This document shows positions 11,866 through 23,640 of a DNA stretch of 64,000 bases, one piece after another (the first letter of the stretch is position 1; every line of letters begins with the position of its first letter). The stretch lies in the NCBI GenBank assembly GCA_021229015.1, contig CM037783.1, forward strand, positions 26,790,154 to 26,854,153, written 5' to 3'. A model generated the notes under the pieces. It worked only from the letters and a program-made list of their open reading frames with translations. It made no database searches and was not told the DNA's origin. The translations under genes were made by a program, and so were the position numbers. Source of the stretch: Solen grandis. Its lineage: Eukaryota > Mollusca > Bivalvia > Adapedonta > Solenidae.

Positions 11866-13126
11866 ACTGAATACATAATCCATGCAGAATTACAGCAAGA
11901 TCATCTAAATTCCTCACAAACACTTTACCTGCCATCCAAATTTTGATGGTCATAGCTCTAATAAGTCTATATAAAATGAAATGACTCCTTGCCTCATGTT
12001 CTTGAAAATACTTAAGTATGATTTTAGGTTAAAATTTGAGTATCATACTGATATCCCTATTGAAACTAATGGGCATTATGAAAATCATACTTAAGTACCA
12101 TTTATTTTCAAGAACACGTAGCTTGAGGTGGGACCAATTTTGACACCAGGGCCATGATTTGAACAGATTTGGTTGAGGTCCACTAGTAAACATCTTAACT
12201 CCAGGCCTTGTGGTTTCTGAGAAGATCTTTTGAGGGTTTTTTTTATATGAGTCTAAGTAAAATCAAGTGACCTCTAGGGTGGGGCCAATTTTGACCCCAG
12301 GACCATGATTTGAACAAACTTGGTAGGGGTTCTCTAAGCCATGTTACAAACCAAATATCTAAACTCTAAGCCTTGTGGTTTCTGACAAGATGATTTTTCT
12401 ACTTTTTCCTATGTAAGTCTATGTAAAATCAAGTGACCCCTGGGGCGGAGCCTATTTTAACCCCAGTGCCATGATTTGAACAACTTGAATAAAGGTCTGC
12501 TAGGCCATGTTACACACCAAATGTCTAGACTCCAGGCCTTCTGGTTTCTGACAAAAAGATTTTTCTAGTTTTTCCTATGTTAGTCTGCATAAAATCAAGT
12601 TACCCCTTGGACGGAGCCAATTTTGACCCCAGGGCCATGATTTTAACAAACTTGGTAGAGGTCCTCTAGGTCATGTTACACACACGATATCTTAACTCCA
12701 GGCCTTGTGTTTTCTGATAAGGAGATTTTTCTAGGTTTTCCTATATGACCCTTTGTAAAATCAAGTGACCCCTGGGGCAGGGCCAATTTTGACCCTGGAG
12801 TCATGATTTGAACAAACTTGGTAGACACACACCAAATACCTAAGCTCTGGGCTTTGCGGTTTCGGAGAAGAAGATTTTTAAAGATTTCACTTTTAAAATC
12901 TATTTGTTAGCTACTGTGAGCCAGATATGCAATGGACAAGAATCATTTGAATAAATTTGGCAAACCTTCATGCAAGGAACATCATAGGCAAGTTTCATCA
13001 AATTTGGCCCAGCCGTTTCAGAGTAGATATTGCTTGAAACAATTGTGGACAACGGACGATGGACAGCTGTTGATCCTTAAAGCTCAAATGAGCATTTTGC
13101 ACTCAGGTGAGCTAACAATAAAGAAT
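11866..13126 (+). repeat. Family A subtype with about 165-base tandem core
   Basis: Starts with ATACATAATCCATGCAGAA, also seen at 27080, and carries four to five copies of a unit: AAATCAAGTGACCCCTGG, GGGCCATGATTTGAACAAAC, CTCCAGGCCTTGTGGTTTCT, GATTTTTCTAG. It ends with the family A terminus AAAGCTCAAATGAGC ... CTCAGGTGAGCTAACAATA at about 13078-13126. A shorter relative lies at 27070-27702. A small palindromic insertion interrupts it at about 11993-12125. Confidence 0.8.
11993..12125. mobile_element. Small palindromic MITE-like insertion
   Basis: The arms GTTCTTGAAAATACTTAAG and (reverse complement) GTTCTTGAAAATAAATGG...ACTTAAGTATGATTTT face each other across about 60 bases. The related repeat at 27180-27230 runs straight from AAATCAAGTAACCCCTGG into GGTGGGGTC without this block, so it acts as an empty site. 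No clear target-site duplication is visible, so the class is undecided. Confidence 0.6.
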
Positions 13127-13450
13127 GAGCCATGCTGAGGTAGAGTTATGGTTCTTAGTCACTGCACTTCTCCTTGACGATTCTATTCATATATGAAGTT
13201 TCAAGTCAATTTGTTTTCAAGTTATGGCCAATATTGAAAGTTGCTGACAAATAAACAAACCAAAAATCAGACAGACAGGGCAAAAATTATATGCCCCTTA
13301 TCACAGATCTCAGGGTCATAAAATGCTTTAACGCAAAGGTAAACCTAAGTGTGATGGAATGAAGGACAAATAAACACATGAACAAACAGTCGGCCACAGA
13401 CTGAAAAACTATAAACCCCGACACGCATTTGGCGGGGCATAATAATGCAT
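13127..13450 (+). repeat. Family C fragments with two 3' ends
   Basis: Family C text (GTTATGGTTCTTAGTCACTGCACTTC, TTTCAAGTCAAT) ends first at TATATGCCCCTTATCAC...GGGTCATAAAATG (about 13289-13323). A second end follows at ATAAACCCCGACACGCATTTGGCGGGGCATAATAATG (about 13411-13446), where CCCCG and CGGGG can pair. Confidence 0.65.
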
Positions 13451-14232
<782 letters not shown>

Positions 14233-14381
14233 TCACATGCAACTATGTAAATCACCAAGCTGATGAACTTAACCTCTATCACACACTTGTCAATTACCAT
14301 CAAATGCCATGCATAGGGCACATTTATTTTTGTTTACCTATATTTAGTTTCTGAAAGAGAGGTGCATACAATACATGAAAA

Positions 14382-14735
14382 ACTAGAGCTAACAATGAAG
14401 GTGATTAATACCCCGCAAAATGCTTTGATACAGGAGAAGCCAGACTCTGGGCGGAGCATAGATAAGAACCTGTATATATAGTGTACTGGTTGTGATAGTA
14501 AGTAATAAGTAGTAAAATATTTAATTTAAAGTGGATAGAGAGTCAATTATGGTTGTTTGGCACAAGAAAAAAAAAAGAAGCAGTTTAACAAAGGGAGATA
14601 ATTAAAAAATGGGACAAGGTAGAGTTACACTTCTTGGACACTGCACTTTTCCTAGTCGCAATCTGTTTACATTTTAAGTTTTAAATCAATACCTTGTATA
14701 ATTTTCGAGTAATGTTCCGGACAAGAAAAAACAGA
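14382..14735 (+). repeat. Degenerate family C/D 5' end and core fragment
   Basis: ACTAGAGCTAACAATGAAGG is followed by TGATTAATACCCCGC, resembling the ATxCCCC sub-terminal motif of families C and D. Further on come AAAGGGAGATAATTAAAAA (about 14592) and GTAGAGTTACACTTCTTGG core text. No matching 3' end is present, so this is a fragment. Confidence 0.5.
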
Positions 14736-15920
14736 ATTAAAAATTTTCTTTTTGTTGCATGGCAACCAGAGTTCTTTATGGATCAAGTTTATTTTAGCAA
14801 CTTTTGTGAAGGTTGACCCAAGGATCATTCCTGCCAAATTTAATCAAATTCTGTCCTGTGGTTTCAGAGAAAATGTTGATTAAAGTTTTCCCAATATACA
14901 TATAAGGCAAATAAGCCCCACCCCTGGCAGCCATGTTTTTTACGGATCGGAAGAATTTTAGCAACTTTGGTAGAGGTTGACCCAAGAAACATCCGTACCA
15001 ATTTATTTTAAAATCTGGCCAGTAGTTTTGAAGAAGATGATTTTTAAAGTTTTTTTTTTTTTGTTGCCATGGCAACCAGAGTTCTACATGGATCAAGTTT
15101 ATTTTAGCAACTTTTGTGAAGGTTGACCCAAGGATCATCCCTGCCAAGTTTAATAAAATTCTGTCCAGTGGTTTAAGAGGAGATGTTGTTTAAAGTTTTC
15201 CCTATATACATATAAGGCAAATAAGCCCCGCCCCTGGCGGCCATGTTTTTTTACGGATCGGAATAATTTTAACAACTTTGGTAGAGTTGACCAAAGGAAC
15301 ATCTGTACCAATTTATTTTAAAATCTGGCCAGTAGTTTTGAAGAAGATGATGTTTAAAGTTGTCATATTGTTTTTCTTTTTGTTGCCATGGCAACCAGAG
15401 TTCTATATGGATCAAGTTTATTTTAGCAACTTTTGTGAAGGTTGACCCAAGGATCATCCCTGCCAAGTTTCTGTCCGGTGGTTTCAGAGGAGATGTTGTT
15501 TAAAGGTTTCTCTATATACATATAAGGCAAATAAGCCCCGCCCCTGGCGGCCATGTTTTTTTACGGATCGGAATAATTTTAGCAACTTTGGTAGAGGTTG
15601 ACCCAAGGAACATCTGTACCAATTTATTTTAAAATCTGGCCAGTAGTTTTGAAGAAGATGATTTTTAAAGTTGTCATATTTTTTTCTTTTTGTTGCCATG
15701 GCAACCAGAGTTCTATATGAATCAAGTTTATTTTAGCAACTTTTGTGAAGGTTGACCCAAGGATCATCCCTGCCAAGTTTAATCAAATTCTGTCCAGTGG
15801 TTTCAGAGGAGATGTTGTTTAAAGCAAATTGTTGACGACGGACGTCGGACGACGCCGGACGCCGGACGAAGGGCGATCACAAAAGCTCACCTTGAGCACT
15901 TTGTGCTCAGGTGAGCTAAA
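14736..15920 (+). repeat. Family A element core, about 313-base units
   Basis: Three and a half copies of a roughly 313-base unit: GCCATGGCAACCAGAGTTCT (near 14757, 15064, 15383 and 15692), TTTTAGCAACTTTTGTGAAGG, CTGTCCAGTGGTTTCAGAGG, ATATACATATAAGGCAAATA, GTAGTTTTGAAGAAGATGA. It ends in ACGACGGACGTCGGACGACG, then GGGCGATCACAAAAGCTCACC, TTGAGCACTTTGTGCTCAGG and TGAGCTAAAAAA. Minus-strand open frames of up to 117 codons across the units merely read the repeat. No family A 5' end is found. Confidence 0.85.
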
Positions 15921-16190
15921 AAAGGGAGATAATTCAAAAATGGGACCAGGGCAATGACTCTGCCATCCTTGAGACAATTCAAGTGAAGTGTATGAAACGC
16001 ACCTCTCCACCTGATTATCAATGCACACACAAAATTTGAACTGAATCTGTTAAGAAATGTAGAAGTTTGCGTCACAAGATATTTTGAGTCAAATCAGAGG
16101 CAATAACTCTGTAATCCTTGTTGAGATAACTCAAGTGAAATTTATGTCAAGCACCTTTCCCCTGATTATCAATGCACACACAAAATTTGA

Positions 16191-16364
16191 CATGATTTGA
16201 CTATTTGAGTTTATCGTTACTTCGGCAGGATTTCAGTCATATAGCTAGTCCAGCTAATTACAGGTGGAGGAAGACCCGAATGCACGGAGGCATCTAGGTA
16301 GAACTACCGACCTACCGCAAGCCAGCTAGAAGGCTTCCTCACATGAAAATCCGAATGATCCTGC
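16191..16364 (-). mobile_element. 5'-truncated SINE with 12-base target duplication
   Basis: Contains the central and tail parts of the SINE also present at 39328-39588: TGAGGAAGCCTTCTAGCTGG, GGTCGGTAGTTCTACC, TGCCTCCGTGCATTCGGG, GGAAGACC and a tail with CAAATAGTC, read on the minus strand. The tRNA-like head is missing. Flanks at 16179-16190 and 16365-16376 are the same 12 bases, CACAAAATTTGA, as expected for LINE-mediated insertion with 5' truncation. Confidence 0.85.
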
Positions 16365-16459
16365 CACAAAATTTGAACTAAATTAGTTAAGAAATTTAGA
16401 TGTTCACGTCACAAGATATTTCGAGTCAAATCAGGGGCAATAACTCTGTAATCCTTGAG

Positions 16460-17178
16460 ACAAGAGGGCCAAGATGGCCCTAGATTGCTCACCTGAGAAA
16501 AGTATCATTCATTGCCTGTACAAAACAGATTGCTTTAGAATTAAGATGATGAGGTGAAACAATGTTCAGGAATTTTCTGACCCCATCCACAAAAGACAAA
16601 CATTCTGCCAAAGTTTGAGGATGATTGGACCAAAAATGTTGTCCTCAGAGTATAAACAAGATTTTTCTAAGATTTGACCTACTGACCTACATTTCTATCC
16701 AGCACCATCCATTTTCAAACTGGTTCGAGATATCATCATGACAAACAATCTGACCAAGTTTGAGGAAGATTGATAAAATGTGCCTTTAGTGTGTAAACAA
16801 GATTTTTCTAAGATTTGACTATTGACCTACTTTTCAGTCCGGCCCGGCCCATTATCGAACTGGTTCGAGATATCATCAAGACAAACATTCTGACCAAGTT
16901 TGAGGAAGATTGGATTAAAATTGTAGCCTCTAGTGTGTAAACAAGATTTTTCTAAGATTTGACCTACTGACCTACTTTTTGATCCAACCTGACCCATTTT
17001 CAAAAGGGTTCAATATATCATCAAGACAAACATTCTGACCAAGTTTGAAGAAGATTGGATCAAAATTGTGGCCTCTAGTGTGTAAACATCAAAATTGTTG
17101 ACGGACGACTGACGACGGACGACGGACAATCAAGTATCCCAAAAGCTCACCCTGAGCTATGCTCAGGTGAGCTAAAAA
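16460..17178 (+). repeat. Family A element, complete, with empty site
   Basis: 5' end ACAAGAGGGCCAAGATGGCCC is a hairpin, followed by GCTCACCTGAG. The 3' end is AGCTCACCCTGAGC...GCTCAGGTGAGCTAAAAAC. The core repeats a unit of about 130 bases three times (GACAAACATTCTGACCAAGT, CTAGTGTGTAAACAAG, GATTTGACCTACTGACC). The GACGG-rich stretch ACGACTGACGACGGACG precedes the 3' end. The surrounding family C repeat continues across it with no visible target-site duplication. Confidence 0.85.
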
Positions 17179-17515
17179 CTGAAGTGAAATTTATGTCACG
17201 CACCTCTCCCCCTGACTATCATTGAACACACAAAATTTGAACTGAATCGGTTAAGAAATGAAGAAGAAGTTCGCGTCACAAGATATTTAGAGTCAAAGGG
17301 AAAACTTAAGATAACTCAAGTGAAATTTACATCACACACCTATCAACCTGATTATCAAATCAATACACACACAAAATTTGAACCAAATCGGTTAAGAAAT
17401 GTAGAAGTAGTCTGCGTCACAAGATTTTAGGATGGACGAACAGACCGACAGACCAAGGGACCAACAGACCGACAGACTGACTCCTACTTCCTTTGTGGGG
17501 GTATAATAATGTGAA

Positions 17516-18104
17516 GCCAGGATTTTAATTGTCGCCTTAGGACTAGCATTAATCTCCAACCCTGCCATAACTCAACAGGTTTCTTTATTGATCTTGAGTG
17601 CTGAATGTAGTACTAGTGCTAAAGATCAACCAAGTTAGCAAACACATAAAATCACACATATTCTGATGTCATAAAAGGTCCTTGTCACTCAAACAATTAC
17701 AAGTCTTTCTCAAGGTTATCTTTCACCAATATTATTTTAGAAACAGTGACCTTGACCCTACTGACCTAAAAGGTAACTACATACTTAGTTTGATCATCAA
17801 ACCTCAATCTTAAAAGAAGTTATTTGACGGAAAAGAAAACTAGAACTGTCACAGAAGTGTCTTATACCCATGCATACTGCTTTCTCAGTATGAAAATGTG
17901 TTCTAAATGCTGAGAACCAGTAACTATGGATTGAAGTAAACAAAATTTCTAAAGTAGAGCTCCGCAGACGGGGGTGGGGAACAAACTTGGTAGAGGTCCA
18001 GGCTATGTTACACACCAAGTATCTAACCTCCACGCCTGTGGTTTCTGACAAGAAAATTTTTCTAGTTTTTTTCCTATATAAGCCTATGTAAAATAAGGTG
18101 ACCC
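17516..18104. other. ABCF1 intron: mostly unassigned
   Basis: Bases 17516-17940 show no recognised element apart from short TGACCTTGACC-like text at about 17745. Bases 17975-18104 are a fragment of the ACTCCAGGCCTTGTGG-type family A core, which then switches abruptly into family E text (ACATATACGCACAAAATATA). Confidence 0.5.
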
Positions 18105-19520
18105 CAAGACATATACGCACAAAATATATGGGGTGGCGATTTTGAGAAATGTATGGCTAGTCTTCTAGAAATGGTCACTAGAATTTAGGAAAAATTAAAA
18201 TTTCAAAAACATGTTTTTGTCGCTCCCGACATATTTTTTTGTTCATTCTTCATGATTTCTTCACATGATATGTATTGTTATGTTTGAATGGGTCTCACAA
18301 TTAAAATATGAAAAATAAATTGCAACGGTCAAGGTCATATTACTATTTTATTTTTTTTTCTTTGGCCCCTAATAGCTACAAAACTAAAAATATTTTTTGA
18401 GAGTATATGAACAAAAGTTTTAGTTTTTGAAGAGCTCTTTCTAGTGATGTTTAGTTTTTGAAGATCGGGCTTGATTTGGTCATTTTACGGCAGTCCAAAA
18501 TTTGATCCTGTTTTGAACAATGGTAAATAAGTTCTTCAAATTGTGACATTTAAGAAACAGAATGTTTGACCCATGCATAACTTTATTTAACTATTTGCTG
18601 CATTTCTAGGTACCTAATAGAAAATATTTAATCAATTTTTTTCTCATTTTTTACTAGGGGGCGCCTTGCTTAAAATCATTCTTTTGCATATAATTCAAAA
18701 AGTTGAAGTCCAATTCAAATGCGGTTTTCAGCATTTTGTTCCTTGATGACAGCACAACAGAATATGATGGATTTCAAAGTATCGGGTACGTGAAAAATAT
18801 ATGTGCTAGAAGCGGTTGAATGTTTGAACCTTGCAAAAACCTGCAAATGAGAGTAGGTCTATGAAAAACCTGCCCATTTTTGTTTGAGATTAGATAACAG
18901 AATTCTGTTTGCGGCATATGAATTATAAGACATATACGCACACAAGATATGGGTTGGCGAATTTAGGGTATGTATGGTTTGTCCACAGATTGCAATCAAA
19001 CTTCACTAATATTTTGAAAAAAAAAAAAAAAAAATCAAAATTTCAAAAACGTGACATTTTAGGTTTTTTGAAGCTCCTGACTTTATTTTTTGTTCAATCT
19101 TCATAATTTTTTTCACCTGTAATGTAGTTTTATAATTCAAAGAGTCTAACAATTTGAAAAGTTAAAAATGCAGTGGCCAAGGTCATATTACGATTACAGG
19201 TTTTTTTCTTCGGCCCAAAATAGCTCCAAAACTAAAAATATTTTACTGAGAGAATATGGACAAAAGTCTAAGTGCTTAAAGAGCTCTTTCCAGCAATGTT
19301 ATGGTTTAAAGAATTGGGCATGATTTGGTTATTTTATGACAGTTCAAAGTTTGATTCATTGTTGATCAATTGTAAATAAGTTTTTATGTTTCAATCTGAA
19401 AATTAAATGTTTGAATCATGTTACTTCTATACTACACTAAATGGAACTTTGTAGCATTACTAGGCACCAAAGATTGTTGTATTCACGAAAACCCGATGCT
19501 GTCGCGTTAGTGTCTCTAGT
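18105..19520 (+). repeat. Family E element, copy 3, 5'-truncated
   Basis: Starts inside a unit (ACATATACGCACAAAATATATGG), includes one landmark (TTTTTTACTAGGGGGCG near 18655), then part of a further unit. It ends around ACGAAAACCCGATGCTGTCG at 19488-19507, the counterpart of the GCGAAAACC end of copy 1. Frames homologous to the recurrent short ORF are broken here, which argues against coding function. Confidence 0.75.
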
Positions 19521-19659
19521 TATCATCAGGTCTCATTTCAATTTCTTTATCAAAAGAAGTAGTAAAATAATAATAAATTAAACAAGTAATAATTTTAACA
19601 GTAAACTATTACTAAGTCTCCCAAATGAAGAGGGGCCTGACACCTTGGTGACCCAAGTG

Positions 19660-21390
19660 AACATCAAAGAATATATATGGTTTATGGATGGGGATCTGGA
19701 CAGTTTTTGAGATATAAGGTCATAAGTAAAATTGAGGGGTGGGGCCTGACCCCTGGGTGACCTCTGGGGACACCGAAGTACCATATACACCGGCAGATTA
19801 GGCACACTTTTTTTCCAGATAATTCAAGTTTATAGAGGGGGTGCACCTTATATGATGATATACAGCATTTCAGGTTTCTTTTTTCAATCACCGAGAAGTG
19901 AAAATTACCGGTATACGATCTCAGAAAATGGATATACTGAAAGCCAATGAATACGATAATATGACACAAAGTCTATATGAAACCATGATAAACAATACCA
20001 GATTATTGCTTTTGTTCTTATTAGTTATCCTACAGGTATATTTCATGATAAAATGATTGTGAGAAACTGAAACAACTTGATGGAAGCCATTTTCAATATA
20101 AACAAGTTTATTTTACGGGACCTCATGATGTATAGGAGAAACTTGACAGGTGGCAATTGTTACGTAATGTTTGTTAGTTGGGAGAATTTTGACAGGTGAC
20201 AATGGTCCCCAGTGTTAGAATGCGGGGACACGGTTGAGTAATGTCATGTTATGAAAATGTGTCACCTTTATCCTACCCGTCGTTAATGTAACGGTCTAAC
20301 GGTAATCTTATGCCATGTGTAAGTAAAACGGTTCACCTTATGATTAGCCCGGTGACGTACGGATAGCTTTCGGTCTGTCAAAATGTACGACGGCGCAAAT
20401 TTCAAAACAAGATTTCGCTGCATACGATACAATAAGTGATTTTTTTTTTCCAAATAAGTTACTCTGAAAGTTAGGATGCACCTTATACATAGCTGCGCCT
20501 AATCTGACCGTGTATACGGTAGTACTAATTAATCTGTCTCATCATGAGGATCAATAATAAATATGGTTTAGGGGTGGGGATCTGAACAGTTTTTGAGATA
20601 TAAGGTCATAAGTAAAATTGAGGGGTGGGGCCCCTGACCCCTGGGTGACCTCTGGGGACACCAAAGTAGTACTAATTAATCTGTCTCATCATGAGGATCA
20701 ATAATATATATGGTTTAGGGGTGGGGATCTAGACAGTTTTTGAGATATAAGGTCATAAGTAAAATTGAGGGGTGGGGCCTGACCCCTGGGTGACCTCTGG
20801 GGACATCAAAGTAGTACTAATTAATCTGTCTCATCATGTGGAAGAAGAATATATATTGTTTAGGGGTGGGGATCTGGACAGTTTTTGAGATAAAAGGTCA
20901 TAAGTAAAATTCAGGGGTGGGGCCTGACCCCTAGGTGACCTCTGGGGACACCAAATTAGTACTAATTAATCTGTCTCATCATGTGGAAGAAAAGGTTTGG
21001 GGTGGGGATCTGGACAGTTTTTGAGATAAAAGGTCTTAAGTAAATTCAGGGGGTGGGGCCTGACCCATTGGTGACCCATGTGAATATAAAATTAAATCCA
21101 TCTCATCATGAGGAACAAGAATATATATATATATATACACATGTCACTATAATAAAAGATTATCTTATCTTATATGGTTTAGAGGTGGGGATCTGAACAG
21201 TTTATAAGATATAAGGTCAGAAGTAAAATTCAGGGGACGGTAACAAAAAAATAAATGATTCAGGGTTGGAAATGTGAAATATTTAACCAAAGTACACTTT
21301 TTATACAAAAATTTATCTTTGAGGGGGTGGGGTCTGACCCCAAGGGACCCCACATTTACAAAATTCAGGGGGGGGGGGGGCACTACTAGT
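19660..21390 (+). repeat. GC-richer tandem array, period about 145
   Basis: Five to six copies of GGGGTGGGGATCTGGACAG (near 19688, 20572, 20715, 20865, 21001 and 21184), TTTTTGAGATATAAGGTCA, GGGGCCTGACCCCTGGGTG, ACTAATTAATCTGTCTCATC. An inserted element at 19781-20519 separates the first copy from the rest. A 14-base G run (21366-21379) lies near the end. Confidence 0.9.
19781..20519. mobile_element. TA-target inverted-repeat transposon, non-autonomous
   Basis: The left end CCATATACACCGGCAGATTA and the reverse complement of the right end, CCGTATACACGGTCAGATTA, match at most positions. The similarity continues into AGGC.CA and GGTGCA. TA at 19779-19780 and 20520-20521 is the target duplication: removing the element restores the satellite text CACCGAAG-TA-GTACTAATTAATC seen in other units. 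There is no transposase, so it is a 739-base MITE-type element. The pogo/Tc1-like class is inferred from the TA target only. Confidence 0.8.
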
Positions 21391-23640
21391 CATTGAGGAC
21401 TATAAGTGTGTGAAGTTTTGTTAAGATAGGTCAAGCGGCCTCTGAGATATGGCCCACACAAAGTTGCTGGTGGAAGAAAGAAGAAGGAAGAATAATAATA
21501 ACTAGATTTCATTTGTTGATATGAATGATAGGTCTTTCTACTAGCTTTGTCAATTGTAAGAGCTTTATATCGTAGGCAAAATTAACTAAACATCAATTCT
21601 TATTTTGACATTACCTTCTTACAAGTTGACCAATTTCTGTACTTTTTTACCAAAACAAAGGTCTTGAAAATCCATTCAATCCAATTGCAATATATTTGGG
21701 TCTATCATAAAGTAACATACACAAATTTCGTTATTCATTACTCCATTTTTTCAATCGTAAAACTTAAGCATCAAAAGAACACCAAACATGCTCTACAAAT
21801 AATATTATCAAAAATCAAAAGTTTTCGAGACATAAACTGTTAAACGCACTGAGGGTAACAGAATTTTCGTTATTCAGCCATAACTCAACTGATTCATCCC
21901 TGATCATCAAAAGCTGAAAGGTATTTCAGAGCACTACAAATTATATACATAGTTTCTCGATATAATATTTATTGTTTTTGAGATATTAAAGGCCAAAGAA
22001 AAATCGATATATGAAATATGAATTTGACCATTGCTTTTTTCTGGAAACGGAAGTGACTTTGCACTATAGGATCTAATGCTGCATCATCTAATGTCTGACA
22101 ATTCTTTACATTTCACACGCTTTATATATAGGAATATTTTCAATAGTTTTTGAGATACAAGCTGTTAAATGTCGAGAAAACTGCAAAAATCACCAAAGCT
22201 ATATGCACCACTTTCGTTTTTTGCCATTACTCCATGAATCTTAGGTCAATCATTACACTTTAAGCATCAAAAGAACGGCCAAACATTGCTCTACAAATAA
22301 TATTCATCATCATATTTTCAAAAATCAAAGGTTTTCAAGATATAAACTATTAAACACACTGGGGATTACCAAATTTTCGTTTTTCCACTATAACTCAACT
22401 GATTCAACCCTGATCATCAAAAACAAAATATCATCTGAAAGGTCTTTCTAAGCACTACAAATAATATGCATAGTGTCTCGATAGAATATTTACCGTTTTT
22501 GAGATATTTAAGGACAAAGAAAAACCGGATAATTGATAAATGACCTTGACCTTTGGATTTTTCCAGAAACGGAAGTAACACGGCTCCATAGAATCTAATG
22601 CTGCATTTTCAGTCAAAATTTCAAGCAAATCATGCAAACAATAAAGCCTACAGGGCTTAAAAAACGTTAAGTTTTAATACAAAAGTTTATTTGGCATTAT
22701 GACGTCATAATTATGAAGTCATATGACGTTCATCTTCTCGGAATGTAAAGAGGACCTTGAAACTTTTATTCTGTTCTAATACCAATGTTCTAGCTCATCT
22801 GGAAGCGATGTTATGCGCATTTGAAATTTGACGTCAATGGTTCAAATCTTGGATTCACCATAGAACCATTGCCTTTTTGAATTTTGAAAAACGGACACCG
22901 GGATGCACAACTAGAGCCTAACATACACATTCTGTGAAATTTGAATGAAAATCGGTCCAGAAATACTGGCTGTAAATTGCGTACAAACTTATTTAGACAT
23001 AGGCAAATGAAAATCATTAAATGCAAAGTTTACTATGCGAAGCATACGCTATTAAATTTTCAAGGTGCTCGGACATTTGCAACATATAGAAGTTAACAGA
23101 CAGAAATTAGATATTACTATTCACCTTATGATGTTCACCTTCTCAGAATGTAAAGAGGACCTTGAAACTTTTATTCTGTTCTAATACCAATGTTCTAGCT
23201 CATCTGGAAGCGATGTTATGCGCATTTGAAATATGACGTCAATGGTTCCATAGAGCCTTTGCCTTTTCGAATTTTGAAAATGCAGAATTAGAGCCTAACA
23301 TACACATTCTGTGAAATGTTGATGAAAATCAGTTCCGAAATAATGGCTGTAGACCACATACAAACTTTTTCACCCAACGTCAAATCTGACATAATATGAT
23401 GTCATATGAATATGAAATTCATTTCATTTGAAAACTCATGGTTTGAAATATATGGCATAAAATTTCATTGTTCTGGGCCATTGGCAACACATTGAAATTA
23501 ACACAAATATAAACGAAAGAAAAAAAGAATAATAAGAAAAAGAAGAAGAATAATTAAAAAAACAGTACAAACCCTATACGACTTTCTGAATGTAGGCAGA
23601 AAGTCCTAATAAGAAACGGATAAAAACAGTAAGTCTCCAA
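21391..23640 (+). repeat. Family F composite repeat with 3' hairpin
   Basis: Two copies of a block of about 500 bases (CATAACTCAACTGATTCA, CTGATCATCAAAA, GGATCTAATGCTGCAT or GAATCTAATGCTGCAT near 22070 and 22590) are followed by two copies of another (TCGGAATGTAAAGAGGACC or its variant, TGTTCTAGCTCATCTGGAAG at about 22730 and 23130). An AAGAAGAATAATT stretch follows. The end has a hairpin, GACTTTCTGAATGTAGGCAGAAAGTC at about 23580-23605, then CTAATAAG. GGTCTTTCTACTAG near 21528 may be the matching 5' motif. No gene is seen. Confidence 0.6.

Larger units (their letters stand above)
15921..17515 (+). repeat. Family C element interrupted twice
   Basis: Begins AAGGGAGATAATTCAAAAAT next to the end of the preceding family A copy. 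It has a tandem core (AATAACTCTGTAATCCTTGAGA, CAAGTGAAATTTATGTCA, CCCTGATTATCAATGCACAC, AAGAAATGTAGAAG) and ends ACTCCTACTTCCTTTGTGGGGGTATAATAATG. It is split by a SINE at 16191-16364 and by a family A element at 16460-17178, so it is older than both. Confidence 0.8.

Noticed and set aside
14794..15699. Minus-strand ORFs of 65-117 codons with repeated FTKVAKINLIH and LLQNYWPDFKINW text, also at 33067-33505.
   Set aside because: They read family A tandem units antisense. Units differ by indels that change frame, and the frame is not preserved between copies.
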